In this document: positions 34,636-45,342 of the stretch, piece by piece
Position numbering within the stretch: the first letter of the stretch is position 1
Layout of the letters: every line of letters starts with the position of its first letter
Assembly: GCA_029465975.1 (NCBI GenBank)
Contig: CM055755.1
Location: 787,430 to 851,429 of the forward strand
Length of the DNA: 64,000 bases
Direction: 5' to 3'
From: Dallia pectoralis
Taxonomy: Eukaryota; Chordata; Actinopteri; Esociformes; Umbridae
The notes under the pieces: generated by a model
The model's database searches: none
What the model saw: only the letters and a program-made list of their open reading frames with translations
What the model was told of the DNA's origin: nothing
Translations under genes and position numbers: made by a program

Positions 34636-34933
34636 CCATAATGTTCACATCTTCTCTCTCCACCACCAGCCCTCTACATCCATAATGTTCACATCTTCTC
34701 TCTCCACCACCAGCCCTCTACATCCATAATGTTCACATCTTCTCTCTCCACCACCAGCCCTCTACATCCATAATTTTCACATCTTCTCTCTCCACCACCA
34801 GCCTTCTACATCCATAATGTTCACATCTTCTCTCTCCACCACCAGCCCTCTACATCCATAATGTTCACATCTTCTCTCTCCACCACCAGCCCTCTACATC
34901 CATAATGTTCACATCTTCTCTCTCCACCACCAG
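34636..34933. repeat. 44-bp repeat that duplicates the exon 12 acceptor, 7 acceptor copies
   Basis: Each copy ends 'cttctctctccaccaccag' and is followed by 'ccctctacatcc', which is also the first 12 bases of exon 12. Acceptor-like AGs precede 34670, 34714, 34758, 34802, 34846, 34890 and the true 34934, all exactly 44 bases apart. Two copies have single substitutions (ataattttc; ccttctac). Confidence 0.97.
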
Positions 34934-35080
34934 CCCTCTACATCCTCTGTAACGTCAGATGAGAAGGTGGACTACGTCCAGGTAGACAAGGAGAAGACAC
35001 AGGCTCTGCAGAACACCATGCAGGAGTGGACAGATGTTAGACAGTCCACAGAACCTTCCCCCAAGACTGTCAAGTCCTGA
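34934..35080 (+). CDS. gab2: gab2 exon 12: second SHP2-binding tyrosine and C-terminus
   Basis: The terminal coding exon has 48 codons and TGA. It encodes PSTSSVTSDEKVDYVQVDKE then KTQALQNTMQEWTDVRQS and ends SPKTVKS. VDYVQVDKEK holds the tyrosine equivalent to human Tyr643. Together with the exon 11 site it gives the bidentate SHP2-binding tail. The match to GAB2 is almost residue for residue until the last ten positions. The start at 34934 is fixed by phase: use of any upstream duplicated acceptor gives an early TAA. Confidence 0.97.
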   Translation, partial: PSTSSVTSDEKVDYVQVDKEKTQALQNTMQEWTDVRQSTEPSPKTVKS

Positions 35081-35795
35081 CAGCCATCATGAGACCCACG
35101 CAAGCATCTCGTGTCGGATTTAACGGCATAAAGCAGAGGTTGGTTTGAAGAGTGAGGAAGGCAAAGACACGGATGACTTCTGTTGCTCAGGAGTACACAG
35201 AAATGACTTGAGGATTGAAATGAGGATTTAACTTAAAGTGACTAAAAAGCCATATTCAACATCAAGCTGTATTCTGTGGTGATGACCAGTGATGCACACA
35301 GGAATTAATGCCATCGCCAGGAAAACCAGGTGAATACATTATAGGAAACAACAGGTTTACAGGATAAAAAAGACCACAGCAATATAGCAGGTTAGAGGAA
35401 TAAAGAATACCACAGAATACCAAGATATTAGGATAAAAAAGAAAGTATTTAAACAGGATACCAGGATATTAGGATAAAATAGAAAGTATTTAAACCGGAT
35501 ACCAGGAGAAAATTATATCAAAATAGCTGGAAAATAAAATCACAGAAAACAAAGACTCCAGGCCTTACCAAAGCTCCTCATTCAACAGAGAAATGCAGAA
35601 TCTGGCCCGAAATATGTGACCTTATAGGTTATTGGGGGACCCAATGTGACCCCTGACCTTCCAGGGACATACTAATAACTATTGATTGGGGGCCTTATTG
35701 AGCATATATTAACTAGCCTCCCCAAACGTTAACTTGTATATAATATTGATATCTTTGTCTTTCATTGACTTGGTTCATGGGAAGCTCCTCCTACA

Positions 35796-36030
35796 CTTCC
35801 TCCTACACTTCCTCATACACCTTTACTCTTCCTTAAACACTTCCTCCTACACTTCCTCATACACCTTTACTCTTCCTCAAACACTTCCTCCTACACTTCC
35901 TCATACACCTTTACTCTTCCTCAAACACTTCCTCCTATACTTCCTCATACACCTTTACTCTTCCTCAAACACTTCCTCCTACACTTCCTCATACACCTTT
36001 ACTCTTCCTCAAACACTTCCTCCTACAATT
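35796..36030. repeat. 44-bp minisatellite in the gab2 3' UTR, about 5 copies
   Basis: Unit 'acacttcctcctacacttcc' followed by 'tcatacacctttactcttcc'. Weaker CTTCCTCC-rich sequence continues to about 36130. Confidence 0.9.
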
Positions 36031-36659
36031 CCTCATACTCTTCCATTTCCTGTTTCTCCTACACTTCCTCCTACACCTCTACACTTTCTCCAACACTTCC
36101 TCCTCCACATCTTCCTCCACTTCCTCCATTCACTTCCTCCTACACATCTACTCGTCATCCTGCTCTTCATCCTACATATTTCTTTACTTCCTTACCCTCA
36201 TTTCAACTGGATCACAGTGTGCTTCCTTCTGGTTTACTTACCTATTTGGCTACTACTTGCTGCCAGTCTAACTGCTATTATTGCCTAACCAGGAAGTGGA
36301 TATTATATTATAGACACATTAGCCTCAACCCGACCAGGAAGTGGACCTGTACCAGGAAGTGGATATTATATTATGGATACATTAGTCTCATTTAGCCTAA
36401 GGAGCATTGATTGGCTCTGCTGTGAGTTTCTGTCTTCCATCGACAGTTTCAGCTGAGCCTTGCAGATCTGAAACTGGCAGAGAGGTTCTTTTTACTGCAA
36501 GGTAAGCAGTGAACTCGATGAACGATGAACGCCTGTTTCTTGATACGGAAGGTTTAATAACAGCCTTACAATAAAGACTAACTACAGGAGTCTTGATGAG
36601 AATTTTGAAATGATTGTTGGTCAACTCAGGTTGATACTGTAAAGACCAGAGTAACGGCC

Positions 36660-36670
36660 ACACACACACA

Positions 36671-36709
<39 letters not shown>

Positions 36710-36745
36710 AGAGACACACACACACACACACACACATGCTTTATA
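36660..36745. repeat. (CA)n tract in the 3' UTR
   Basis: CA repeats with occasional C and GA interruptions. Confidence 0.95.
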
Positions 36746-36825
36746 AATAGACACAAAACACACACACACACTCATATCAATACACACAAACACACACACT
36801 TCCATATAAATACACGCACACACAA

Positions 36826-36925
36826 AATAAAGGTGTGTCCAATACCACTAAACAGCCAATCACTAATAAAGGTGTGTCCCAATACCACTAAACAGCCAAT
36901 CACTAATAAAGGTGTGGCCCAATTC
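36826..36925 (+). promoter_or_regulatory. Triplicated ~40-bp block carrying poly(A) signals
   Basis: AATAAA at 36826, 36865 and 36905, each followed by 'ggtgtgtccc' or close variants, a GU-rich word as in downstream elements. The block 'accactaaacagccaatcac' separates them. Possible proximal polyadenylation cluster of gab2. Confidence 0.5.
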
Positions 36926-37719
36926 ATGCACCCTCTATCCTGTACAACCACATGGGCTCTTTTCCAAAGTTTAGCCTTAATTAGGGAATATGTTACCATT
37001 TAGGAGGCCAGCATGTATTGATTACCAGTAAGGCCAAATATTGCTTTTTATTAACACATTTGTTGCCAGCTACATATTGATGTTTTTCTACAGTTTTTAC
37101 AGATGTTTTATTATTGATGTTACGGTTATTATTTGTACTATTTTCATTTTGCCAAATGTTCGAGGGCTGTGAGATGTAAATATATGAAAGCTCACATTCA
37201 TGTTGGATAAGTTTGTTTTTTAGTCAATTTTTCAACAGTTTAATTTTGTGATCATTGGTTATGCAGAAAGTGATAAACATGCCTACATGTGAACTCTGGT
37301 TCACTAATGACTTCTAAGGACTCAATTTGTTTTCCTGTTCTGTTTGAGATGACACTCTAATCTCCATGGGTAAACATTTCCCAGAATGAGGAAAAATACC
37401 CAGTCAAGCGTTTAGGCGATGTAAGGCCGAACAATCTGATTGGGTGTAACTTTTGTGTCACGTCAAACTGAGCATTTACTGAGTGTAAAAGGTTATAATG
37501 TTGTCTTTGAAATGTACATGGTAAACAAAGTTTGACACCTTCACAACTTGATATAAATTACAGTTTTAGCTACATAAAGGAGCATTCTGGACTTTTTATA
37601 TGCTTTCAGCCAATAGTGTTTATTTTTCATCATGAGCCAAATGTGTCTTTCATTTAAGTTTACGTCTCCTTTTTCATGTGATATACATAATGTTTCATGT
37701 CAGTTTGTAGAACACAGTA

Positions 37720-37915
37720 CAGGTCCATTATATAACACCTCTACCTGATTGGTTAAAGGTAATTAATGACATATGACGTGACACCTGTCTATTATATAAC
37801 ACCTCTACCTGATTGGTTAAAGGTAATTAATGACATATGACATGACACCTGTCTATTATATAACACCTCTACCTGATTGGTTAAAGGTAATTAATGACAT
37901 ATGACACCTGTCCTA
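37720..37915. repeat. ~64-bp tandem repeat, about 3 copies
   Basis: Unit contains 'taacacctctacctgattgg' and 'ttaaaggtaattaatgacat'. Confidence 0.9.
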
Positions 37916-38089
37916 TTTCTAACACCTGATTGGTTAATCACTCACAGTGCAATTGTAAAACATTGTCTCAAATCATTTATTTCATTTTAAGATTTCAACA
38001 AAGAACAAACTTTGACAGAACTTCTCTCTTCTGCCAACGATTTGTGATCTGATCTGGTCTGTAGAGCCTCTGCTCCCAATAGTATTTGC

Positions 38090-39500
38090 AATGTCCAATA
38101 TAGAGGGGTTCAGGTGATAGTTATGTGCTATATAGAGGGGTTCGGGTGATAGTTATGGGCTATATAGAGGGGTTCAGGTGATAGTTATGGGCTATATAGA
38201 GGGGTTCAGGTGATAGTTATGTGCTATATAGAGGGGTTCAGGTGATAGTTATGGGCTATATAGAGGGGTTCAGGTGATAGTTATGTCAAATATAGAGGGG
38301 TTCAGGTGATAGTTATGTGCTATATAGAGGGGTTCAGGTGATAGTTATGTGCTATATAGAGGGGTTCAGGTGATAGTTATGGGCTATATAGAGGGGTTCA
38401 GGTGATAGTTATGTGCTATATAGAGGGGTTCAGGTGATAGTTATGGGCTATATAGAGGGGTTCAGGTGATAGTTATGTGCTATATAGAGGGGTTCAGGTG
38501 ATAGTTATGGGCTATATAGAGGGGTTCAGGTGATAGTTATGTGCTATATAGAGGGGTTCAGGTGATAGTTATGGGCTATATAGAGGGGTTCAAGTGATAG
38601 TTATGTGCTATATAGAGGGGTTCAGGTGATAGTTATGGGCTATATAGAGGGTTCAGGTGATAGTTATGTCAAATATAGAGGGTTCAGGTGATAGTTATGT
38701 GCTATATAGAGGGTTCAGGTGATAGTTATGTGCTATATAGAGGGGTTCAGGTGATAGTTATGTGCTATATAGAGGGGTTTAGGTGATAGTTATGTGCTAT
38801 ATAGAGGGGTTCAGGTGATAGTTATGTGCTATATAGAGGGGTTCAGGTGATAGTTATGTGCTATATAGAGGGGTTCAGGTGATAGTTATGTGCTATATAG
38901 AGGGGTTCAGGTGATAGTTATGTGCTATATAGAGGGGTTCAGGTGATAGTTATGTGCTATATAGAGGGGTTTAGGTGATAGTTATGTGCTATATAGAGGG
39001 GTTCAGGTGATAGTTATGTGCTATATAGAGGGGTTCAGGTGATAGTTATGTGCTATATAGAGGGGTTCAGGTGATAGTTATGTGCTATATAGAGGGGTTT
39101 AGGTGATAGTTATGTGCTATATAGAGGGTTCAGGTGATAGTTATGTGCTATGCTGATAGTTATGTGCTATATAGGGGTTCAGGTGATAGTTATGTGCTAT
39201 ATAGAGGGTTCAGGTGATAGTTATGTGCTATATAGAGGGGTTTAGGTGATAGTTATGTGCTATATAGAGGGGTTCAGGTGATAGTTATGTGCTATATAGA
39301 GGGGTTCAGGTGATAGTTATGTGCTATATAGAGGGGTTCAGGTGATAGTTATGTGCTATATAGAGGGGTTTAGGTGATAGTTATGTGCTATATAGAGGGG
39401 TTCAGGTGATAGTTATGTGCTATATAGAGGGGTTCAGGTGATAGTTATGTGCTATATAGAGGGGTTCAGGTGATAGTTATGGGCTATATAGAGGGGTTCA
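38090..39500. repeat. 32-bp minisatellite in the gab2 3' UTR, about 44 copies
   Basis: Unit 'tatatagaggggttcaggtg' followed by 'atagttatgtgc'. The tgtgc/tgggc variants alternate regularly in the left part. Some units lack one G or are truncated near 39140. Confidence 0.97.
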
Positions 39501-39554
39501 GGTTAGAACTGACACACCTGGCTGAGTGTAATAAAGAGGTCAGTCATTTTCTGG

Positions 39555-39640
39555 CTTACTCTCAAATGGCGCCCTAGTCTGCTTTGGCCCTGTTAGACTG
39601 CACCAACAAGCCAGTAGGATGCCATTTGGGATGGTGTGTT
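39555..39640. repeat. Degenerate salmonid/esocid-type dispersed repeat fragment
   Basis: 'caaatggcgccctagtctgc' to 'ggatgccatttgggatggtg', both ends of the same family as 2296. Confidence 0.45.
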
Positions 39641-39944
39641 GCCGGGGTAACCGCCGGGGTATCATACTGTCAGGACTTTTTTACCATTTTCATTGCTACT
39701 ACTGTAAAATACTTCTATCCTGCATTCTGAATGCTTGTGAATTAATTTATTAATTTATTATGTGTTTGCCAACGAAAAAAAATCTCTATACTAACTTTAA
39801 TTTATGCAAATGCATTGCCTTCTTTATCTTGTAACGGAATAATCCAGATTATGCCAATGTGATGTAAAAAGCTGGTACATTTGGGATACACAAACGAACA
39901 TGTTGTTTTTCCTGTGTTATATTAAACTTATACTGTGGACATGA

Positions 39945-39950
39945 AATAAA
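39945..39950 (+). promoter_or_regulatory. gab2: Likely distal poly(A) signal of gab2
   Basis: AATAAA in 'gacatgaaataaatcatcaa'. It follows a stretch of unique AT-rich sequence and precedes a T-rich region ('tatgtttttatatat') suited to a downstream element. It is the last such signal before the transposon end at 40018. Confidence 0.5.
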
Positions 39951-40017
39951 TCATCAAGTGTAAAACCCACTCTCAGCCATAAGTCATATGTTTTTATATA
40001 TAACATATTTTATTTTA

Positions 40018-40165
40018 CACTGAACAAAATTATGAACGCAACACTTTTGTTTTTGCTCCATTTGTCATGAGCTGAACAGAAAGATCTAAGACAATTTCTA
40101 TGTACACAGAAGGCCTATGTCTCTCAAATAATGTTCACAAATCTGTCTAAATTTGTGTTAGTGAG
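40018..40165. mobile_element. Solo terminal inverted repeat of a teleost Tc1/mariner-like transposon
   Basis: Starts 'cactgaacaaaattatgaac' preceded by TA, then 'gcaacacttttgtttttgct', 'catgagctgaacagaaagat' and 'ctaaatttgtgttagtgag'. I recognise this as the long terminal repeat of a common fish Tc1-like element. No transposase or second end follows. Confidence 0.7.
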
Positions 40166-40833
40166 TTAATTACAGGGATAATCGAGAATATTAGGTTTAC
40201 CCCTTCTTTAAACACGACAGGAAAGCAATTCACTTAGGTAACATGGAGAATGACCTGTCCACACTAATGTCATATTAGAGAACTGAGAAGTCTCTGCATT
40301 TGTATGTGAGAACTAGAGGCATTTATGTTTGTGAAAACCTGGTTTTATGCAATGTGATATCTAAAACAGCTGAGGGGGCTAAAGAGCTGAATGCCTCAGT
40401 CTGGCTTCACACTATAAATCTTAGGGTGAAAACATAGAGGTGGGCAGAGGATTTATGTAACAGGAAACCTCATAATCAACCTCTCACTACTAAAGTCACA
40501 GTTTATTCTAAATCTTAGGGTGAAAACATAGAGGTGGGCAGAGAAATTCACTATTGAACTCACAGGTTATTCAAAATCTTATGAGATTTTATGTGGAATC
40601 AAATATTTATTGTTTGACTTTGTTATGTAGCGTTTACATATATTTATCCGAACACATCCGAAAACACTTTTTTCCAGATATGGAAGTCAGTTCCAAATTA
40701 AATCATCTGTTTAACATCAAATTAAAAGTTCTGGAGTTCAGAGAATAAAAATACAACATGTCACTAGTCTAGTGATGCTTCGTGTACCAGCAGGTCCCGA
40801 GTTTGTGGTTGTATTAATTAACTATAAAAATAA
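40166..40833. other. Intergenic sequence
   Basis: Contains a two-copy direct repeat of 'aaatcttagggtgaaaacat' at about 40416 and 40509. No gene was recognised. Confidence 0.5.
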
Positions 40834-40964
40834 TTACAATAACAAAAGAACACCGTAGGAAAACTTAAAATTAATCTCAACATAAACATTGACCTTGTCT
40901 TTGTGTTGTTTTGCATCATGTTTCTTATAGCCGTCATATTGCTGCATGCAGTTTACATTGTTCT

Positions 40965-41028
40965 CCACTAGAGGGTGCATATGAGCACCACCCGACCTGT
41001 AGTTCCTATTGTTCTCCACTAGAGGCTG
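40965..41028 (+). promoter_or_regulatory. Pair of CTCF-like motifs between gab2 and maml2
   Basis: CCACTAGAGGGTG at 40965-40977 and CCACTAGAGGCTG at 41016-41028, same strand, 51 bases apart. Each sits in the duplicated context 'ttgttctccactagagg..gcatatgagc'. The core resembles the vertebrate CTCF consensus. The duplication could equally be a repeat with no function. Confidence 0.35.
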
Positions 41029-41853
41029 CATATGAGCGTATTTCTGCCTAACAGGAGGAATGCGCAGTTTTCGCACAACATAATGACGCTCTGTGGAGGC
41101 TGGATCCCGGACGTATTTATGCATGTTAATGGAATAACGTGAGAGGATCCGTGCGTCTATTCGCGGTTCCTGGGTCGTTACCGTTTGTTTGTTTGTTTGT
41201 TTGTTTCCAGAATTCACCGAGATGTAAACAAATGCTTTTTGTTTCGGACGGAGCATCGGGACAAATAATACAAGTCGTGATGGTCGCTGGAAGTTTCCTG
41301 CATTTTCCCACATGGATGTTGTATTTGGTGGATAATTGATCTACTTTATAATAATAGAGTTTATATCCTCTCATAGTGACATGCTGTAATATGAGTCAGA
41401 TCTACCGGTTCTATTATTTACAATGTGGCTTCTGAAATACTACGAATCGGTTTGTAAGTTTTAGTTTAAGGTATGTTTAGATTTTTAGTAGACAGGAGGG
41501 TGGGCAGTAATTAGGCAGTTATTAGGCAGTAATTTGCTTTTCACATATCTACTATATCAGTTGTATCTAATTGTCACCAAACCAGTAACCAGCTGGGTTT
41601 ATCATCACATTTAATCTGTAATATTAATAGTTATTATAGCGGTGTAACATACAGACCCGGTGGGTGTAATATGATCCACTACATGTTATAGTTCCACTAA
41701 TATATATGTGTAAATGCTTTCAGTTATTACTGTTCCAGAAACACTGCAGAGGGGTTTTCATATCCCATGTTTTCTGCATGGTGCCTAACAAGCTTGGGGC
41801 TACATTTTGACTGAACATTTCTTTGGGGGGTCAGAGGGCAGAGGTCAGAGGGC
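41029..41853 (+). other. maml2: Probable maml2 promoter and 5' untranslated region
   Basis: About 800 bases directly upstream of the maml2 start codon. There is no obvious CpG island, TATA box or recognisable core promoter, and a (TTTG)4 run lies at 41184-41207. Assignment is by position only. Confidence 0.35.
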
Positions 41854-42276
41854 ATGGGAGAAGCAGCTCCCGCACAGCCCACAGCAGGGGGTTTTGTGCC
41901 AATGTTAGGTGTGGGCATGATGGGCTCTATGCCAGGCATAGGGGGGGTCATAGGACCACTCTCTACCTCCAGGGGTCCAGCCACGCCGCAGCTTCACAGT
42001 GCCATCGTTGAACGGTTACGCGCACGGATAGAACTGTGTAGAAGGCATCACTCCACATGTGAGAACAGGTACCAGAGAGGCCAGGCGGAGAACTCGGACC
42101 GGGAGCATGAAAGTACCCTTCATCTGCTCAACATTGTACACCAGGGACCAGGGAATAGAAAAACTAAGGGGACCCGGGCCTCGAACCAACAACCTCCAGA
42201 CTTCAGCAGAGTTAATGGAGAACAGAAAGGCCAAAGCTCCTCAGAAGGAGACCAGAAGACATCAACAAGAATAGCA
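41854..42276 (+). CDS. maml2: maml2 exon 1: mastermind-like Notch co-activator, N-terminal part
   Basis: MAML proteins are nuclear co-activators. A long N-terminal helix clamps onto the Notch intracellular domain/CSL complex and recruits p300. The start ATG opens MGEAAPAQPTAGG, matching the MAML2 N-terminus. LHSAIVERLRARIELCRRHH followed by STCENRY is the basic Notch/CSL-binding helix. RGQAENSDREHESTLHLLN and VNGEQ..GDQ continue to match MAML2, not MAML1 or MAML3. There are 141 codons in phase 0, ending at 'ataGCA|gtaagt', the expected exon 1 boundary (..LIA|LQ in mammals). The mammalian Pro/Ala/His-rich insert in this exon is largely absent here. Later exons, including the large glutamine-rich one, are not in the window. 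Confidence 0.95.
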
Positions 42277-43349
42277 GTAAGTGTCTATGAGGATGGTGAC
42301 CATTGTGGTGACAATCACTAAGTACCTTTTTCGGTTTATTTTTTGCTGAGCGAGCAGTGTAACAGATTCAAACCCATACTTCAGCAGTACATGTGCACTG
42401 GAGATAAAGCCTTAGATCATGAAGCGTTCTAAAATATGATCTATTTGTAAATGCATTATGCTGGAGAGATGGTGTGAGAATATGTTGTCAGCTTATTATC
42501 TGGACGTGAACAGTTTTCGTAGCACCTTGTTGACAGGTGGGCGTGGAGATGATTGATGTGTCAACCAGTAGAAATCTTTGACACATCCATTTCCTGTCTT
42601 GTGTTAACTTTGAGTCCTCTAATGGGATCTACTGCTGGGATGCCAATTCACTGCCTGTTTAGCGTCTGTTTGCTGACTGTTTGCTGGCAGTTGAGCAGGT
42701 ACTAAATTTGAATAGTTGTATTGTTTTCTAACAGCCTCAGGATCTGCAGCAAAATGCTGTTTTCATGGATGGTAAAGAAAAAGCTGACTGACTGGCTCAA
42801 TTAACTGCTGACTGTGTCTGTGTGTGTGGGGGGGGTCGGTGTGTGTGTGTGTGTGTGGGGGGGTGTGTGTATTTAATGTGTGTGTGTGTGGGGGTGTGTG
42901 TGTGTGTTTGGGGCCTTGACCTGTCAAAATCCTAATGCAGACAAATCCTATTTCTAATCAATATTAGCCTGATAATCTGTATATTTCTAATTTCTGATTG
43001 TCTGTCTGATTTGTTGTGGACTGAGACCAGGGTCATCTAGGGTCATCTAGGGTCAAACGGGGTGTGGCTGCTACACCTACTTGACAACGTCGATATTGAA
43101 AAATAGTTGGCGACAAAATTAATTGTTGATTAGTTCGGTCTGCAGATAAAAAAATTGAACTGTTCCCATTAAACTGCATCGTATGAATCTACCCAATAAA
43201 CATCAACATACACACACATCAACACACACACATCAACATACACACACATCAACACACACACACGCCCCTCATTTAATTCAGTAAGCTCCGGTAAGGGAAA
43301 AGAAAGCCTTTGAAGTCAGTTGAACCCACCCAGCAGATTTTACACGTGC

Positions 43350-43380
<31 letters not shown>

Positions 43381-43394
43381 CCTGTTGCCTTCCT
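42277..43394 (+). other. maml2: Start of maml2 intron 1
   Basis: Mostly unique. A GT run with G-blocks lies at 42818-42908, and ACACATCAAC repeats at 43200-43262. The stretch 43080-43150 ('cgacaaaattaattgttgat') has a partly palindromic look and may be a transposon scrap. Confidence 0.6.
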
Positions 43395-43404
43395 TTATGG
43401 TACA

Positions 43405-44246
43405 TCATGCACTTTTCATCTCTGTACTGTGTGTATGTGCATAGTATATTATGCAGTATTTCATCTCTGTACTGTGTGTGTGTGTGTGTGTATAGTATAT
43501 TATGCAGTATTTCATCTCTGTACTGTGTGTGTATAGTATATTATGCAGTATTTTATCTCTGTACTGTGTGTGTGTGTGTGTATAGTATATTATGCAGTAT
43601 TTCATCTCTGTACTGTGTGTGTATAGTATATTATGCAGTATTTTATCTCTGTACTGTGTGTGTGTGTATAGTATATTATGCAGTATTTCATCTCTGTACT
43701 GTGTGTGTATAGTATATTATGCAGTATTTTATCTCTGTACTGTGTGTGTGTGTATAGTATATTATGCAGTATTTTATCTCTGTACTGTGTGTGTGTGTAT
43801 AGTATATTATGCAGTATTTTATCTCTGTACTGTGTGTGTGTGTGTGTATAGTATATTATGCAGTATTTCATCTCTGTACTGTGTGTGTATAGTATATTAT
43901 GCAGTATTTCATCTCTGTACTGTGTGTGTATAGTATATTATGCAGTATTTCATCTCTGTACTGTGTGTGTGTGTATAGTATATTATGCAGTATTTCATCT
44001 CTGTACTGTGTGTGTATAGTATATTATGCAGTATTTTATCTCTGTACTGTGTGTGTGTGTATAGTATATTATGCAGTATTTCATCTCTGTACTGTGTGTG
44101 TATAGTATATTATGCAGTATTTCATCTCTGTACTGTGTGTGTATAGTATATTATGCAGTATTTCATCTCTGTACTGTGTGTGTATAGTATATTATGCAGT
44201 ATTTTATCTCTGTACTGTGTGTGTGTGTATAGTATATTATACAGTA
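43405..44246. repeat. ~41-bp compound minisatellite with a variable GT run, about 20 copies
   Basis: Constant part 'gtatagtatattatgcagta' plus 'tttcatctctgtact', then (GT)n of about 4 to 10 units that differs between copies. Confidence 0.95.
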
Positions 44247-44469
44247 TTTGTGAGACTTTCAGTACTGAATCACAGGCTTATCCATTAGACTCAGAAGTAG
44301 CGCTACTGGGAGAAATGAGGCACCATTCTATTAGAGGCACACATTCTAGTTATTATATTTCTATGACCTGGTCTGTCCTCTGAGTGTATTAGTTTGATAA
44401 TTGGTTAATTGGAATACCACTTCCTGTCCTCTGAGTGTATTAGCCTGATAATTGGTTAACTCAGACACT
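44247..44469. other. Unique spacer
   Basis: A doubled 'cctctgagtgtattag' occurs near 44379 and 44428. No gene was seen. Confidence 0.5.
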
Positions 44470-44700
44470 AGGGTGCCTAACCAGGAGTGTGCCCTACTCA
44501 GACATTAGGGTGCCTAACCAGGAGTGTGCCCTACTCAGACACTAGGGTGCCTAACCAGGAGTGTGCCCTACTCAGACACTAGGGTGCCTAACCAGGAGTG
44601 TGCCCTACTCAGACATTAGGGTGCCTAACCAGGGGTGTGCCCTACTCAAACATTAGGGTGCCTAACCAGGAGTGTGCCCTACTCAGACATTAGGGTGGGG
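44462..44700. repeat. 37-bp minisatellite, about 6 copies
   Basis: Unit 'actcagacattagggtgcct' followed by 'aaccaggagtgtgccct'. Confidence 0.95.
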
Positions 44701-44869
44701 TTGAAGACCCAGGGCATGTGCCCTCAGACAGGATTACAGATGAGGTATGTGCTCTTCATAGCGGAGGTGTTGGAGGAATCTAACCATGCAGTCAAGCATG
44801 ATGGGATTTCTTCAGGTTAGAGAGCGTCTGACATTTGTCAGGTTTTTCCTGCATGAGTTCATAGAGAGA

Positions 44870-45075
44870 GAAGCCAGGGGGAGGGTGTGTGTGAAATGAG
44901 GGGGGAGGGAGTATCGGTGTGGCGGGAGGGACTAGGAGTGTAGCGGGAGGGACTAGGGGGGAGGGACTAGGGGTGAGGGACTAGGGGGGAGGGACTAGGG
45001 GTGTAGGGGGAGGGACTAGGGGCATAGGGGCAAGGACTAGGGGCGTAGGGGGCGGGACTAGCTGTGTAGGGGGCG
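44870..45075. repeat. G-rich degenerate repeat
   Basis: Variants of 'gggagggactaggggtgta'. Several closely spaced G-runs on the + strand could support G-quadruplex formation. Confidence 0.85.
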
Positions 45076-45161
45076 GTCATTGTGTAAAGTGTCTTTTTTT
45101 TCAACTGTTGCTCTTTGTTGATCTCAACTGAAATTGGACTCCTGTGGGAAGCTAAATGTTC

Positions 45162-45162
<1 letters not shown>

Positions 45163-45210
<48 letters not shown>
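45163..45210. repeat. (GT)n microsatellite
   Basis: Pure GT run of about 24 units. Confidence 0.95.
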
Positions 45211-45212
<2 letters not shown>

Positions 45213-45342
45213 AGCTGAGCATGAAGGACACACACATCACCTGTTGCACTTTTCTGTTATTAGGAACATGTTCATTTTCTGTATAACGCCAGCTTCCTGT
45301 TTACTTGCTGTCTGGTGGGGGGGTGGGGGTTCTGGTGTTGGG

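Larger units (their letters stand above)
35081..39970 (+). other. gab2: gab2 3' untranslated region (extent inferred)
   Basis: No further coding potential fits gab2. The region is mostly unique and AT-rich, as expected for the long 3' UTR of GAB2. It contains arrays at 35796-36030, 36660-36745, 36826-36915, 37720-37915 and 38090-39500. AATAAA occurs at 35399, near 35534, three times at 36826-36910, and at 39945 near the inferred end. A Pumilio-type TGTAAATA is at 37175-37182. The 3' end is inferred, not shown. Confidence 0.6.

Noticed and set aside
40834..41313. 159-residue minus-strand open frame between gab2 and maml2
   Set aside because: No recognisable domain, an internal repeat from duplicated DNA, odd composition, and it lies across the likely maml2 upstream region.
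42160..42210. tRNA-like B box (reverse of 'gggcctcgaacc') inside maml2 exon 1, suggesting a SINE
   Set aside because: There is no convincing A box or tail, and the coding frame is continuous and matches MAML2 on both sides; treated as chance. A similar word at 49725 also stands alone.
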